Made by a program: the position numbers and the translations under genes. The notes below the pieces were generated by a model that was not told where the DNA came from, searched no databases, and saw only the letters and a program-made list of their open reading frames with translations. Below, piece after piece: positions 41,243 to 52,933 of a stretch of 64,000 nucleotides of DNA. The first letter of the stretch is position 1, and the number at the start of each line of letters is the position of its first letter. Source of the DNA: Areca catechu (lineage: Eukaryota; Streptophyta; Magnoliopsida; Arecales; Arecaceae); NCBI GenBank assembly GCA_021397845.1, contig JAHSVC010000034.1, forward strand, positions 310,001-374,000, read 5' to 3'.

Positions 41243-43600
41243 ATGTCGGCTCAAGCATTCTCTACATGGAAAATATGGAAAATGCTGAAGTGCTGGAGGT
41301 TCACTGTGTATGAGCATTTGTTATCCAGATACTTTGCCATCATGGGATCCCGAGCTTCATACTCACCGGAGACTTGACTACCATGAGTTGCAAATCCATG
41401 AAGACCTTCAGGCACTTAACACTCAGCTCGTGGGACACCTTTAATCTTGCAATGAGCGCTTCATACTTGGCTTGATTATTGATCAACTTGAAGAGGAAAT
41501 ACAGCGCGTATTTAGCGATGACTCCGTCTGGATTGATGAGATGAGCCTAGCTCCACTCCCCCTGGCATTGGATGTGCCATCAACATGGAGAATCCATCAT
41601 CACTTCCAAGGCTGAACCCTATTTGGGCCTGGCTTGCTTGTCCGTCTCCTCCAAGTCCTTGATTACCCAGGTGCATTCTGCTAGAAAATTAGCAAGGACT
41701 TGGACCTTTTATACTAACCTTAAATGGTAGGTGATATCGAACTTGTTGAGCTTTACCGTCCATTTGGCAAAGCACCTCGATGTATCAGGGCAGCTTAGAA
41801 TGGCCCTCAGAGGCTGGTCAGTAAGGATCTCAATCAGGTGTGCTTGAAAGTAGGGCCTAAGATGCTACACGGATAGGATAAGCACAAAGATAATCTTTTC
41901 GAATTGATTGTACCTGGTTTCCATGTCACGGAATAGCTTCTAGTATAGTAGACTGGCTGCTAGGAGCTATCCTTATTGGTGCAGACTAGCACTGAGCTGA
42001 CCATCTCCGTGAGACTACCAAGTACAAGAGGAGCTCCTCCCCGTGCTCTAGCCTGGACAACAATGGCGAAAAGACGAGGAGCTTCTTTAGCCTCTCGAAG
42101 GCCTCCCGATACTCCTCCATCTAGGTGAAGTCGTGCATTTTGCATAGCACCTTGAAGAATGGCTGGCAATGCTCGATGAAGTGCGAGATGAAATGGCTCA
42201 ATGCTGTGATAAATCTGGTCAAGCACTGAACCTCCTTCTAAGAGATGGGATGCCTCATGTCAGTGATCACCTGGATCTTCTCGAGGTTGGCCTCTATCCT
42301 CTTTGAGTGATCATGAACCCTAGAAGTTTTTCTACCATAATGCCAAACGTGCACTTGGCAGAGTTTAGCTTCATCTGGTAGAGATGGAGATTATTGAAGG
42401 CCTTCGCCAGGTTGATGATATGATCGAGCCCTGGCCGCTCATGATGAGCATGTCATTCATATAGACCTGCATGTTGTGGCCTATCTGGTCTCTGAAGACC
42501 TTGCTGACCAGGCACTAGTATGTGGCCCATGCATTCTTGAGGCCGAATGATATCATCTTGTAGCAGTACGTGCCTTTATCGGTCATAAACATCGTGTGCT
42601 CCTCATCCTTCGGGTGCATGCAGATTCGGTTATACCCGAAGAATGCATCCATGAAGATGAGAAACTTATGGTTTGAGGTTGCATCTAGTAGCTAGTGAAT
42701 CTTAGAAAGTGGAAAGTTGTCCTTCGGGCATGCCTGATTGAGATCGGTGTAGTCCACACAGATCTTTCACTTTTTAAAGGCTTTCTTGACCATCACTACG
42801 TTAACTAGCCAGTCAGGGTATCGCATCTTATGGATGCAGCCTGCAGTGAGGAGTTTCTCGACCTCCTCATCGATCACCTTCTGCCTTTCTAGGACAAAGC
42901 TTCTCTTCTTCTATCGGACTGGGTGGCTATTAAGGTTGACGTTCAGCTTGTGAGTGATTACCTTCAGAGGGATCCCGGGCATGTTTGCTATGGTTTAGGT
43001 AAAAACATTCACGTTGGCTTGCAAGAAGCTAAACAGGCGAGATCTCTCCTCCTCGAGTGGTAGGGCTCCCACTTGCACCATCTTCAGGGGGTCCTCTCCT
43101 AAAGGAAAAGATAATAGAGGCCCGACGAGCCCACCCTTCGGCTCCAGTTTTGCTAGGCCTGATTGGTCAATAGCTAGACTCTGCTTAGTCTCTCGGGCTC
43201 TTGGGATGGCCTGTAGGCAGTGCTAGATAGGTTGCCATGACCCTCTTATCTTCCCGGTCCCCCAAGGAGTTGGGAACCAGGTGAGGAGACATCTGGTGGA
43301 GATGGTGGCATCAAGCACATTAAGTCCAAGATGTCCCAGGATTGCATTGTAAGGTGAGGGAAGCCTTACAATAGTGAATGTTGTCAACACGGTACTCTAC
43401 TGAGGTGGCATTCCGGTGGTTATCAGGAGGGAAATTTTTCCTTCAGCCCTAATTGAATCCTTAGTGAAGCTGACCAAGGATGTGAATACCAACTTTATTT
43501 AGTCATTGGACAAGTTCATCCTTGCAAAAGCATCATAAAAAGGATGTCAGCAGAGCTTCCACTATCAACCATTATTCATTTTACAGGGTGCTTAGCTATC
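41243..43600 (-). pseudogene. Protease, reverse transcriptase and RNase H of element D
   Basis: On the minus strand the protease end reads 'RLPSPYNAILGHLGLNVLDA' (about 43310-43375), the usual Tat block before RT. RT has 'CVDYTDLNQACPKDNFPLSK' (42700-42770), 'MHPKDEEHTMFMTDKGTYCY' (42560-42625), 'MISFGLKNAWATY' (42520-42560) and the catalytic 'MQVYMNDMLI' (about 42447-42475), in which the first of the paired Asp is Asn. RNase H shows 'WILHVDGTSNARGSGARL' (41540-41600) and 'NQAKYEALIARLKVSHELSV' (41420-41480). Stops occur throughout. The sequence stops at element B and continues as integrase at 34966. Confidence 0.82.
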
Positions 43601-43637
43601 ATCATTTCTATGATGACAGTGTCATTATTTGGGTTAT

Positions 43638-45333
43638 CTACCCTAGCCGACCCTTCTCCCTCACAGGAGAGTACATCATCACTCTCTTCTCTTCCCCTAG
43701 CCCTTTTTGAGCTTCTCCTGCCCCCAAGGAGATCATCCCCATTGGTTTCTCAATGGGCTGGTTGTCGATGGTGAGTGGCCAGGCCTCTTCGCTCCGGGCT
43801 ACTGGGGTGGCTTCTCCCTCCATGCATTTCTTGAGATAGCCATGCTTGATCAGGTCTTCTATCTCTCTCTTCAGATGGTCACATTCCTCGATATCATGGT
43901 CATGATCCCGGTGGAAGCGGTAGTAGTGAGACTTGTCATGCCTAGTGGATGAACTTAGTGGGGGAGGACGATGTAGAAAATGCTTGCCCTTGATCTCCAT
44001 GAGAATCTTAGCTCTCGGGGTGAGAAGAGGGGTAAACTTCTCTTCCTTAACAGGTCGACTCTGGGCCTGGGGCCCAGTCGAGGGACTGGCACGGTCTTTG
44101 AGGTTGGGGGGCCAGGTGTTTTCCCCATGGCCTGTCTCTTCAGTGGCCTCCCATCCAGTTCCATCCTGGTGTGGTCAGCCTCCTTCGTACGGATGTACTT
44201 ATGGGCCCAAAGGAAGAACACTGAGTAGGTCTTCGAAGGCTTCTTGTCGATGGAGTAGGTGAAGCGGAAGGTCCTTAGTCTTCTCTTCAATGCCAACAAG
44301 GCGACTAGCTCATCAAAATGGTAGATCTCCAGGGTGATAGCTTTGAATGAGGATACGTAATCCTGGAGGGGCTCTCGATCCTGCTGATGGATGGAGAAGA
44401 AGCTATCAACCTCAAATGATACCTTCCTGCATGCATCAAAGTGTGCTACAAACTTTCTTTCCAACTATTCGAAAGAGTCAATGTTCCTTGGCTCAAGTTG
44501 AGAGAACCAGGCTCGAGCAGCCTTGCGGTGCATTGTTAGGAAAGCGATGTAGAGGAGGGCATCGGTGGCCCTTTAGACCCTCATGAGAGCCTTGTGGTTT
44601 CTAGGTGATCCAAGGGGTTGGTTGTCCTGTCATATAGATCAACCTGAGGCATCCAGAATTGATTAAGAATTGGTTCCTCTTGGATCTTGTGGGAGAAAGG
44701 TGGACGGGTGTCATCACCCGTGGGCTCGCTGGGGGAGCCCTGAATTTCTGCAAACTTGTAGGATAGGTCAACCAGCTTAAGCTCTTGCTCTTCGAGGCAC
44801 CTTTTCGCTTGACAGTGGATGGCCTCATCTATGGATCCTTTGATGGAGGTCATCAAGGGTGAAGGGGCACGGAATAGAGGGATGCGTGCCTTAGTTCTCG
44901 GTCGCATCATCATTGTCGGTGTGAGAGTATGCTATGGTCTAAGATCGGGGAGTGGCTCTCCCAGCCAGTCGAGCCATCCTGCTGTTTCTTCTCAATCGCT
45001 AGAGGGCCTCCCCGCGGGTTGGAGGTTGCACAAACGGCCCCTCTCGGATGGACTGTGTTTTGGTGCGGGGATCGATGGTGTGGGCTGCTAGCTTCCCTGG
45101 CTGCTACTGTGTTGCCAAGGGCCGATGGCGCTGATGGAGTTGATGCACTACCGTAGCCAAGGACTAGACCTGCTAGGCGAGTGCGATGATCGGGGGTCTG
45201 TCGGAGGTGGTAGTGGTGGAGCAGGCAGCTCCCTCTCCATGCTTTGCTGGTTGCCACAGTGGAGAGGGTCTCTTGCATGGCTAACAGAAGCCTCTCGTGT
45301 GCGTGTCATCACCATAGTGTCGTGAATATCCAT
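43638..45333 (-). pseudogene. gag of element D
   Basis: Three overlapping minus frames give a Tat-type gag. The N-terminal part is 45333-44910 (Ser/Pro/His-rich). 'MPQVDLYDRTTNPLDHLETT' follows at 44585-44660. The Retrotrans_gag core at 43955-44464 has 'FVAHFDACRKVSFEVDSFF', 'SIHQQDREPLQDYVSSFKAI' and 'ALKRRLRTFRFTYSI'. The C-terminal frame 43638-44000 has 'KSHYYRFHRDHDHDIEECDH' followed by 'LKREIEDLIKHGYL'. Frame changes at about 44470-44580 and 43960-44000 separate the pieces. It would form the particle shell and nucleocapsid; here it is broken. Confidence 0.8.
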
Positions 45334-45590
45334 GGGTACTTTTCCAATAGAAACTGGAGCCCTGATTGCATGGTAGGGAGTGCAGGCAGCATGCTACAAG
45401 GCCTAGAGCCTGGTGGAGCACACGTCGTGCAGAGTATGTAGGTGGCATGCTACAGAGTCAGGAGCCTCCGTTAGGGCAGATGCCATCCTTTAGGGGTCAT
45501 AGGTAGCCTGGAGCTTCCTTGCCATGGTTTGAGTTCCTTCCAGTCTTCTTTTCTTTGCTCCTAGCTCATCCTTTGATGGTCGATGATGCC
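45334..45590 (-). other. Leader/PBS region of element D
   Basis: Between gag and the LTR array. No PBS could be recognised with confidence, and the exact LTR inner end is not fixed. Confidence 0.35.
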
Positions 45591-46082
45591 ACTTGGCCTT
45601 GGGCGGGAACTCTGCCTCGAAAAATGGGAGCTCTATCTTGAGAGCTCGACCTTAGAAGGTGGGGGCACAACCTCAACCGGATTTCGACCTTGGATGGGAG
45701 CTGACCTCGGCCAGGGGCCCGACCTCGAAAGGTGGGAGCATGACCTTGGCTAGGAGCTCAACCTCGGATGGGAGCTGACCTTAGCCGAGGGCTCAAACTC
45801 GGAAGGTAGGAGAACGACCTCGGTCGAAAGCTCGACCTCTGATGGAAGCTGATCTCAGTCGGGGGCTCGACCTCGGAAGGTGGGAGCACAACCTCGACCG
45901 GGAGCTCAACCTCGACCGGGAGCTCAACCTCGAATGGGAGCTGACCTCGGCCGGGGGCTCGATTTTGGAAGGCATGAGCACGACCTCGATCGGGAGCTCG
46001 ACCTTAGATGGGAGCTGACATCTGTCGGGGGCTCGATCTTGGAAGGTAGGAGTACAACCTCGACCAGGAGCTCGACCTTGGC

Positions 46083-46087
46083 GGGAG
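46083..46087. repeat. Target-site duplication of copia solo LTR (left)
   Basis: GGGAG, repeated at 48531-48535. Because the target is a GGGAG-rich repeat, part of this match could be chance. Confidence 0.65.
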
Positions 46088-48530
46088 TGTAGGGTTCGGG
46101 AACCAGTGCGGAAGTGTGGATTTCAAAAACTTTATGAAATCAGGTCCGAACCCTAATCCCAAAATCTCCTTATTAGCAATTAAAACTTATGACTACATGC
46201 ATGTCCAAATTTAAACACAGTTTAGATACTAACCTCAGATCGCTATATCCAATCTGATGAAGAAATAAACTCCAAATAGGGTAACCTTTTGAACACACCA
46301 GGCGTCCACTTGTCCGCCCTCCGATGGTGATCCACACGGGCAGATGATCAAGACAGTGACTCCTCAATTGGGTTCCTTCCAATCAAGTTCTACCCCAAGA
46401 ACTTGATATATGAGCTATTGGCTAGGACTCCTCTAGCCAAACGGGGACCAAAACTTTCTCTCTTACTCTTCTCCTAGTTTTTAGCAACTTTGGCCCCTTA
46501 AGACACTCTTGTCTTAAGAATAAGCCCTTGTCCTAAAGTGAGACAAGGCTTGTCTTGGAGGGAGAAGAAAATTAAGACAAAGTTGTCTTAATGTAAGAAA
46601 GAAGGAAAAGAGGCGCCTTCTTCCTTTACCGTCGGAGAGTTTCTCTCTCTGACTCTCCTTCTATTCTGAGATTCGACAGAGCCTAGGCTCTGTAAAGGAA
46701 TCAAAGAGGAAAGAGAGGAGGGGGAAACAATCTTCTGGAGAGGGAGAAGGAAAGAGAAGCAAGGCTTCGCCGTAGAAAATCTGGAATCATATTTTTACGG
46801 TGAAGCCTTCTTCTTAAATAGGCGACAGAGAGGCGCCTTCTCCTTCTGAAAAATCCTCTCACGTCCCTCTCTCCCTTCTCACGTCTTCTCTCTTAATCTC
46901 ACGGCCCTTGGGATTAATCTCACGGCCTTTGGGATTAATCTCACGGCCTTTGGGATGGAAAGACGCGAAGAGGGATCGAGAAAAACTCAGAAGGGCGCGC
47001 GCAGAAAGAAGAGTCGCGCCCCTTCGGTGTTTTTTTTTTCTTTCTTTTCACGGTAATTCCCATTTTTGAAGAGTCCACGCCTAGGTGGACTCTGATCCAT
47101 GCCCCATCAGCCAAAAGACACCGGTCTCTTCTTTCTTTTCACGCAAAAACGCGACTTGGAGAGAGTCCACGCGCGTGTGGACTCTTCTCCTTGCGCGCGC
47201 GCGTGGGAAGAGAAGGGGAGGGGTTTTAGGCGATGTGGGAAAGGGGTTTATCCTCTTAGGTTAGCCCAATTGCTAGCCTATTGTTAGCCCAACATTTTGA
47301 ATCTTCAATTAGATTCAAACCGGAATGAATTTGGATCTAAAAAAGACCAAATCGGAACCCTAACTCGAATCCGATTCAAGTAGAAGCCATGGTTTGCAAC
47401 ACATGCTAGTGTGTTCATCTGCAAACGAGATTTAATTCCAAATTAAATCCTTGATTATCTGTCCTAAGTGTGTGACCCATTGGGTTCCATACTTAGCCAA
47501 CAGTGGGTCCGAGTGCAAGTTGACCTAATCTGATCAGAACTCATTCTAATCGATTTAGGTCAAATCGAGCTAACTCGAGTCAATTAGGACTCCTCCTAAT
47601 TAGTGATCCAATTAAACCATTTAATTTGATCAACCCACAAGACAAGATTGACGTCTAGCAACGTGTCATGTCTACCCGGAAGATATGGAAATTCTGGTGT
47701 AATTCCAAAACTACCCTTCAGTGGAAAGTTTCCGTACAATTCGATCCTTCAATCATCTTGCATCCCGAATATAACTATGGATATGGAATCATGTCAAATC
47801 CAGTTTATACTCATTCCCAGCTCAGTCATACACTAATGATTCAATTAATTCGATATTAGAAATCATTTCTAATATCTGTACTTTGATCAAAGATTTCCTG
47901 AATCATCATCTGACCTAATTTGGCTGGATGCAATCTCCTCCTACTAGGAGTGATCAATTCCTTGTTGACCTACTCATTACCTTCATATACAATTCACCAT
48001 ACCCAGCATCAACCTCGTGCATGACCTAGTGTCATGATTGAGATTGAACCAAAGCATGGGTTCATGTACATAAGGTATTATGGCAGTCTCAGGTCATAGG
48101 ACTACTTGCACAACTCCCACTATGTGAAACATCTATTGACATGCAGCTAAGGCTCCATTAGATGTTCTCAAACTGGATCTATTCAGTGAACTCATTCACT
48201 AATGAGCACCCACATCCTTGTATTAGTGTCCTACACAAATGACTGTGAGAGCAGTCACCCTTTTCAGCATACATAGGATGTGCCAGTCTTACCGGAAACC
48301 CTGATCCCCATCTCAGGGTTCCTATGACTAGGAATATTCTAGATTAGGATTTTAAGGCCTTAGATCTCACTGGTATGATCTCATCATAGCCCTACAACCA
48401 TAGCCCTAATCTATGGGGTTCATCATATAATGACACAGCGAATGATGAAAAAATTATTGCCTTTATTAATTTGTCAATTTACAATGGTCTGGGAGATACA
48501 GATATTGGCTTATAGGGCATAATCCTTTCA
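46088..48530 (-). mobile_element. Solo LTR of a copia element (same family as the LTR at 57837)
   Basis: 2443 bp from TGTAGGGTTC to ATCCTTTCA with 5-bp direct repeats outside. It is homologous along its length to 57837-60221. Shared text includes 'GACAAGATTGACGTCTAGCA', 'TTCCTTGTTGACCTACTCA', 'TACCATACCCAGCA'-type sequence and the 'GCCTTTATTAAT' end, so minus orientation is inferred from that partner. Nothing coding is present; the 60-70-codon ORFs are incidental. Two 'GGGATTAATCTCACGGCCTT' repeats occur at 46911-46955. Confidence 0.78.
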
Positions 48531-48535
48531 GGGAG
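48531..48535. repeat. Target-site duplication of copia solo LTR (right)
   Basis: GGGAG, as at 46083-46087. Confidence 0.65.
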
Positions 48536-48928
48536 CTCGACCTCGATCGTGGTCTCGACGTCCGAAGGTGGGAGCATGACCTCGGCCATGAGCTCGACCT
48601 CGGATGGGAGCTGACCTTAGCATGGGGCTCAACCTCGAAAGGCGGGAGCATGACCTTAGCTGGAGCTCGATCTCGGATGAGAGTTGATTTCGGTCAGGGG
48701 CTTGACCTTGGAAGGCAAGAGCTCGACCTCATGTAGGAGCTGACCTCGACCGGGGGCTCAACTTTGAAAGGCGGGAGCATGACCTCGATTGGAAGCTTGA
48801 CCTCGGATTGGAGCTGACCTCGACCGGGAGCTCGACCTGGACACCACCGTGTTCAAGTGGCACCTCCTGCCAGCATAGCCACCAACTAGATCCGATGCGG
48901 ACTCCATGTCAGTGATTATGCCACATCA

Positions 48929-49868
48929 ACGACCATGACATCAAGTAGTGCCACCAGCTAAGACAAGAGATTGAAGATCCTATTCTGTGTAGCTACCTCA
49001 GGAAATATATCTATGGAGCAGTCCGACCTCACATACAAAATCCTGGCTAGTAGTTGACTTAGGTCAAGATCGATAATCAGTCGATAGTCGATAGAGAGAT
49101 TAGTTGGCATGATCTCAACCTCACCAGGTCCTAATCTGGGATTCATTCAAGAATATAAAAGTTAGCCAAAGCAATGAACAAGTACAAAACCAAGAGCTGT
49201 TTAGTACAAGCATGACTTCCGTCACCTCAAGACAGACTTTGGACCTGTTGTGATAGTTAGGGTCTGCAATATAGTTCTTCAGCCTAGATTTGTCGTTAAA
49301 GTTCCATCCATTTTGTTTAAGCAGATGGTACAGCAATATTGTAGCATTCTTCTTCTTCTTCTAATGCTCGACCGATATGGATGGTTTGAATGACCATCAA
49401 CCAAATGCTTCTCGTAGTAGTTTCAACAATAAATGAAAAACTAGCTTATTTTTCTTTCTATTTTTTTCCAAAATTTGTTAACCAGAAAATTACTAGTTTT
49501 GATATTCCCCGCAAACGACATCTCAAGTGGGAACAAAAGTTCCAATTTTTTCCTTTTCTCGGTAGAAATTTTATTTTTCATTAATTCATCGACTTTTAAG
49601 CATCAAAGTTTGATTGCTTTTTCAGCACGTTCTAATTTTTTCTTGATGTGAATAGATGGTAGCCGAGCTACCCCCACTTTGTTCAAACTGGATATATTAC
49701 AGAGCAAATGCAGTCTTGAAACCCATATTGCACTAAAGATAAAGCTTTTAGGAGGTAGAATTAATGCACAGTGACGGATTGTAGCTTGTTCCGGAGTTCT
49801 TGATGTTGTGTTTGATGCTAATTAGAAGAGACCAACTGCTTTCAGTCAGGGAAGGTTTGAAATAACAT
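48929..49868. other. Flank of the retrotransposon nest; no gene seen
   Basis: Starts with the presumed right TSD ACGAC of element D (48929-48933). The following DNA is AT-rich with no conserved frame, domain or tandem repeat that I could support. Confidence 0.4.
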
Positions 49869-50330
49869 CTATTGAACCGAGAATACCGAATTCTTTTTAT
49901 TTAGGAAGATGCGAACATTTGTCTCCCTCCAGATCTCCCAGCATACAACGGCAAAAAGTTGATGTCCAATCTTCGTTTCCAACTTGTCTTTGTTCTTCCA
50001 TCTCCAAACCGTCCACGGATCAAGAAAGCTCGCCGGTATTCCTCCAAGTCTTGGCTGCAATTTGATAGTTGTCCAAATACACCTCGCAAATGAGCAGCCA
50101 AAGAACAGGTGGCTAATAGACTCCAAATCTGCTCCACAAAAATAGCAACCAGTACCAATGTTCCAACCTTTCCTATCAAGAACTTTATCAGTGTGGAGTT
50201 TGTTCTTGGCTACCAACCATAAAAACACTTTTTCTCTGGACTCGGCATTTTTCTAAATTGCATTTTGGTAGGAGCATCTTAAACTACCAAAATTGGGAAA
50301 CTTGTAAAATGAATCAACTATGAAAATCTC
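49869..50330 (-). pseudogene. LINE fragment: reverse-transcriptase zinc-binding domain (zf-RVT)
   Basis: The minus frame 49869-50228 reads 'FLWLVAKNKLHTDKVLDRKG' then 'CYFCGADLESISHLFFGCSF', which gives the C-x2-C...H-x4-C spacing of zf-RVT. 'CWEIWRETNVRIF' follows. Upstream, 'DSFYKFPNFGSLRC' is visible in another frame (50260-50330). This domain lies at the C terminus of plant L1-type LINE ORF2. Only the 3' end is present, as usual for 5'-truncated LINEs. RT and endonuclease were not found. Confidence 0.72.
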
Positions 50331-51496
50331 ATCGTGTGGCAGCTTCCAATAGGAATGCCCATGATATTCCAAATAGGAATGCCCGTGATATGAGACAGTG
50401 AAGTAGAAGAGAGAAGGTTATAAAGCAACTGAAGTCTACTTCTCTTATGCCTTGTCAATGGAGCGGAACATACCACCTCGGCATGCTTATATTCTAGAAT
50501 GATGCCACCGGCAAATCATAGGTGGCTCTGCCCCGATCGGTTCTTTGATCGGATTTTCATATTAGACCTAAACCTAGTCTAATTGAAGATTGGGTCGAGT
50601 CTATGTATAACCCAGTATCAATCTATGAAATGCAGGTTTGATTCAGTTCTGATTGGATTTGGAAACTCAACATCTCCATTGGTACATTGCTCAAATTTAT
50701 GTAAAGCAAGTCCAGCCAACCTATCACAGTACTACTTTTGACTTCCTCTTATACCTCATGCAAAATGAGGGCACTAAATAAACCACCAAATTAATAATGC
50801 CAGGAACTATGGTTCTCCCTACTCAGCACTTGACACATCTCTGGATGAGCCGCAACCTCCATATTGCCCATGGTTTTCCTACGGGACTTTGTTTTCTCAG
50901 CACCTTAATTACCTGCCAAGAAACCATCCTCCTCTACCGATAAGAACGGGATCATTAGTTTGGATCCTACTCACATTCACTCCTATCTTAGACCATTTCC
51001 CACCAAAAATGGCCTTCGATATAAAAGGACCTAAATGCACAACGACAACTATAATTGAGGGACAAACACATCACAATATTACAAAGAGAACCAAAACACC
51101 CTGCATATAATCATTACAAAGAGAACCAAAACATATTATAAGATTATAAAATGGATTTAGATCAGCTTGAGTCAGGTCAGGTCATTGAGGATAGATCTAT
51201 TTAAACTTAGAAAACTATGCAGGTTAGTTTGGAATTTAATAAACCTAGACCCAATTTGAAAAATTGAATAGGTTCAATTTTAGAACCGGATCGATTTCAT
51301 GGATCTTTTTAAATGGTTCAGGTCCAGCCTCCACAAGTTAGGTCCCAAGTCAGTCTAACCCATTTATAGCTTTATATTATGCATAAAGGTCATCAAACCA
51401 AGAGGCAAGTGGAATTGAGTCAACTTAGGAAAGGACTTCTTGACCAATAGGTGTGAGCGCAGGGATTTTATTTATAGATCTGTACTTTTAGAAATG
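50331..51496. other. Intergenic stretch; nothing identified
   Basis: No supported frame. A 20-base direct repeat 'ATTACAAAGAGAACCAAAAC' occurs at about 51076 and 51110. Confidence 0.4.
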
Positions 51497-52560
51497 CTAT
51501 CGGTCCTCGTAATAAAAGAATAAAAAATATTCTGTAACAAAAAAGAAAGAATAAAAGAATAATTTTATTGGATAGCTGGAGGGAAATAATTCACGATCTC
51601 TTGTTTGGCACCATGCCGATTGATATTGTAAATTCATATGCATCTTCCAAAGCCCAAGTTGTCTTTCATTGGAGAGAATGTTGGCAAAATGAATCAGTTC
51701 TTCTTCATTTGTTCCTGTCATTTGGACTGCTTCATGCATGCCAAAGTCCAAATTCACCCTCGATACTGGTTTCTTTAGCAGGTCTTTTGATAATTTGAAC
51801 AACCTTCAATAAATTCTCCATGGAAGATTCATCTACAGATGCTGTATCACCCATCATCCTACAAGCCAACCAAATAGTTTTGTTGCATCCATCAAATCAA
51901 TAAGAAATATAAAAATGAAATTTAGTTATTATTCCTTTTAGCTGCTATGGAATGTAATTATTTACCGATGTCCGAAGGTAGTTGCTCTCACAATGGAATG
52001 CTTGGAATACGATAGAGGCATGGATGTCCACCATATCAGAACTAGATTGACTAAAACTATCAATCAATGGTGTCATGCCATTGTTGTATAGCCATCCAAG
52101 CACACCCCACTTGGATGCTTTCGATGCATTCAATTTCTCTTCTTGCTTGGCTGATCCAGTCCCTAAAGAGAGAATCAGAAATTTTCCATAGTGTACTGGC
52201 TTAATTGGCAAGAAGTCAGCATTTTGTAAGAAAATTTCTCTTGTAACTTCATTCAAGGTCAACAATGCCTGCTCTCGATCATTTAAGATGATTATAATCG
52301 AAGCATTATATTTTCTTCATAAAGTAGTATAGAAATTAATAACTGAAATGGTGTTTATGTGGTGACTTAATGGATTATTTGCAGCAACCCCTCCATCAAT
52401 GAGATTAAAGATTCGGGACTTGACATTGAGGTCTTTGGTTTGAAAATAGCGCGCAGGAAGATATGCGGGGGCCGCAGAAGTACTTACGCATATATCTGAC
52501 ATAAGAGCATCCCTTGAAGCTTCCTTCTTAGCATGTGGAGAAGGGGAAAAAGTAAATTTA
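51497..52560 (-). pseudogene. Patatin-like phospholipase, C-terminal exons only
   Basis: Three exon-like blocks lie on the minus strand. Block 1 (about 52560-52377) has 'LMSDICVSTSAAPAYLPARY' and 'IFNLIDGGVAANNP', which contains the catalytic-dyad Asp (Asp-Gly-Gly). Block 2 (about 52275-51966) has 'LNEVTREIFLQNADF', 'YGKFLILSLGTGSAKQEEK' and 'SSSDMVDIHASIVFQAFHCE', with an AG acceptor near 52276 and the donor CG|GTAAAT at 51965. Block 3 (about 51873-51570) has 'GDTASVDESSMENLLKVV' and 'LLKKPVSRVNLDFGMHEAV'. The N-terminal half with the oxyanion DGGGxRG and nucleophile GxSxG motifs was not found. Block 3 changes frame after 'LLKVV', and the block 2/3 junction is also out of frame. Patatins are lipid acyl hydrolases; this copy is probably a truncated pseudogene. 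Confidence 0.75.
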
Positions 52561-52709
52561 ACTACATGCCTTGTGTTAAAGGAAGAAAGTGGGTTCATGC
52601 CAAATTTAAACATTTTTTGAGGAAAGGGAAAAAAAAAAATACCCCGAAGATAGAGAAGATGGTAGGCTGGAGAAGCTTGATGTCAAAAGTGGGAATAACT
52701 ACATTTGTT

Positions 52710-52724
52710 AAAGTCTGATGGAGT
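52710..52724. repeat. Target-site duplication of SINE (left)
   Basis: AAAGTCTGATGGAGT; 14 of 15 bases match 52934-52948 (AAAGTTTGATGGAGT). Confidence 0.8.
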
Positions 52725-52933
52725 TACCGCTAAGGGGGTAGCTCGATTGATAGAGGCAAGACTCGGTTGATAGAGGTCTTGCCTCACTACCAACCGACTC
52801 TGGATTCAAGGCATGATCCTAACGGTGACTCATAAATCCAAGCATCTTGCATCAAATATTACCTGATAAAACGGGAACCTGTGAGAGTAGCTATACCAGG
52901 ATTTATCCCTCTTATCCCTTTTGTTTACCAAAA
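52725..52933 (+). mobile_element. tRNA-derived SINE
   Basis: 209 bp. The 5' end carries a pol III A-box-like 'GGTAGCTCGATTGATAGAGG' (52737-52756) and a B-box-like GGATTCAAGGC (52802-52812), then 'AGAGGTCTTGCCTC'-type sequence as in plant SINEs. The 3' end is T/A-rich and followed by an A run. Long near-perfect direct repeats flank it. It is not a functional tRNA gene because no cloverleaf fits. Confidence 0.75.

Larger units (their letters stand above)
1424..48928 (-). mobile_element. Outer Tat-type Ty3/gypsy retrotransposon (element D), split by five insertions
   Basis: Reading the minus strand and skipping inserted elements, the order is 5' LTR (48928 down to about 45.6 kb), gag (45.3-43.6 kb), protease/RT/RNase H (43.6-41.24 kb), integrase (34966-34432, then 12941-12050), spacer, an antisense accessory ORF (2670-4969 on plus), PPT (2025-2041) and the 3' LTR remnant (2024-1424). 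D's own sequence is about 11.2 kb, a usual Tat size. Gag, RT and integrase are joined correctly only when the nested elements are removed at their TSDs, which confirms the layout. The antisense accessory ORF between pol and the 3' LTR is a trait of Tat-clade elements. All frames are broken by stops. The TSD is probably ACGAC (48929-48933), but the left copy is outside the window. Confidence 0.85.
45591..48928 (-). repeat. 5' LTR of element D, split by a copia solo LTR
   Basis: Two parts, about 45591-46087 and 48536-48928, both made of the ~75-bp 'GGGAGCTCGACCTCGG' units and ending (plus sense) GCCACATCA at 48928, like the 3' LTR at 2024. The inserted solo LTR is removed cleanly at GGGAG. The inner boundary near 45.59 kb is approximate. 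Confidence 0.72.

Noticed and set aside
43707..44262. Plus-strand frames up to 109 codons across D gag
   Set aside because: They are shadows of the minus-strand gag, which has recognisable domain motifs.
49121..49336. 71-codon minus frame near the nest border
   Set aside because: No recognisable domain or supporting context, and length expected by chance in AT-rich DNA.
52737..52812. tRNA gene candidate (A and B boxes)
   Set aside because: No acceptor, anticodon or TPsiC stems can be paired. The element has SINE target duplications and a long 3' body.
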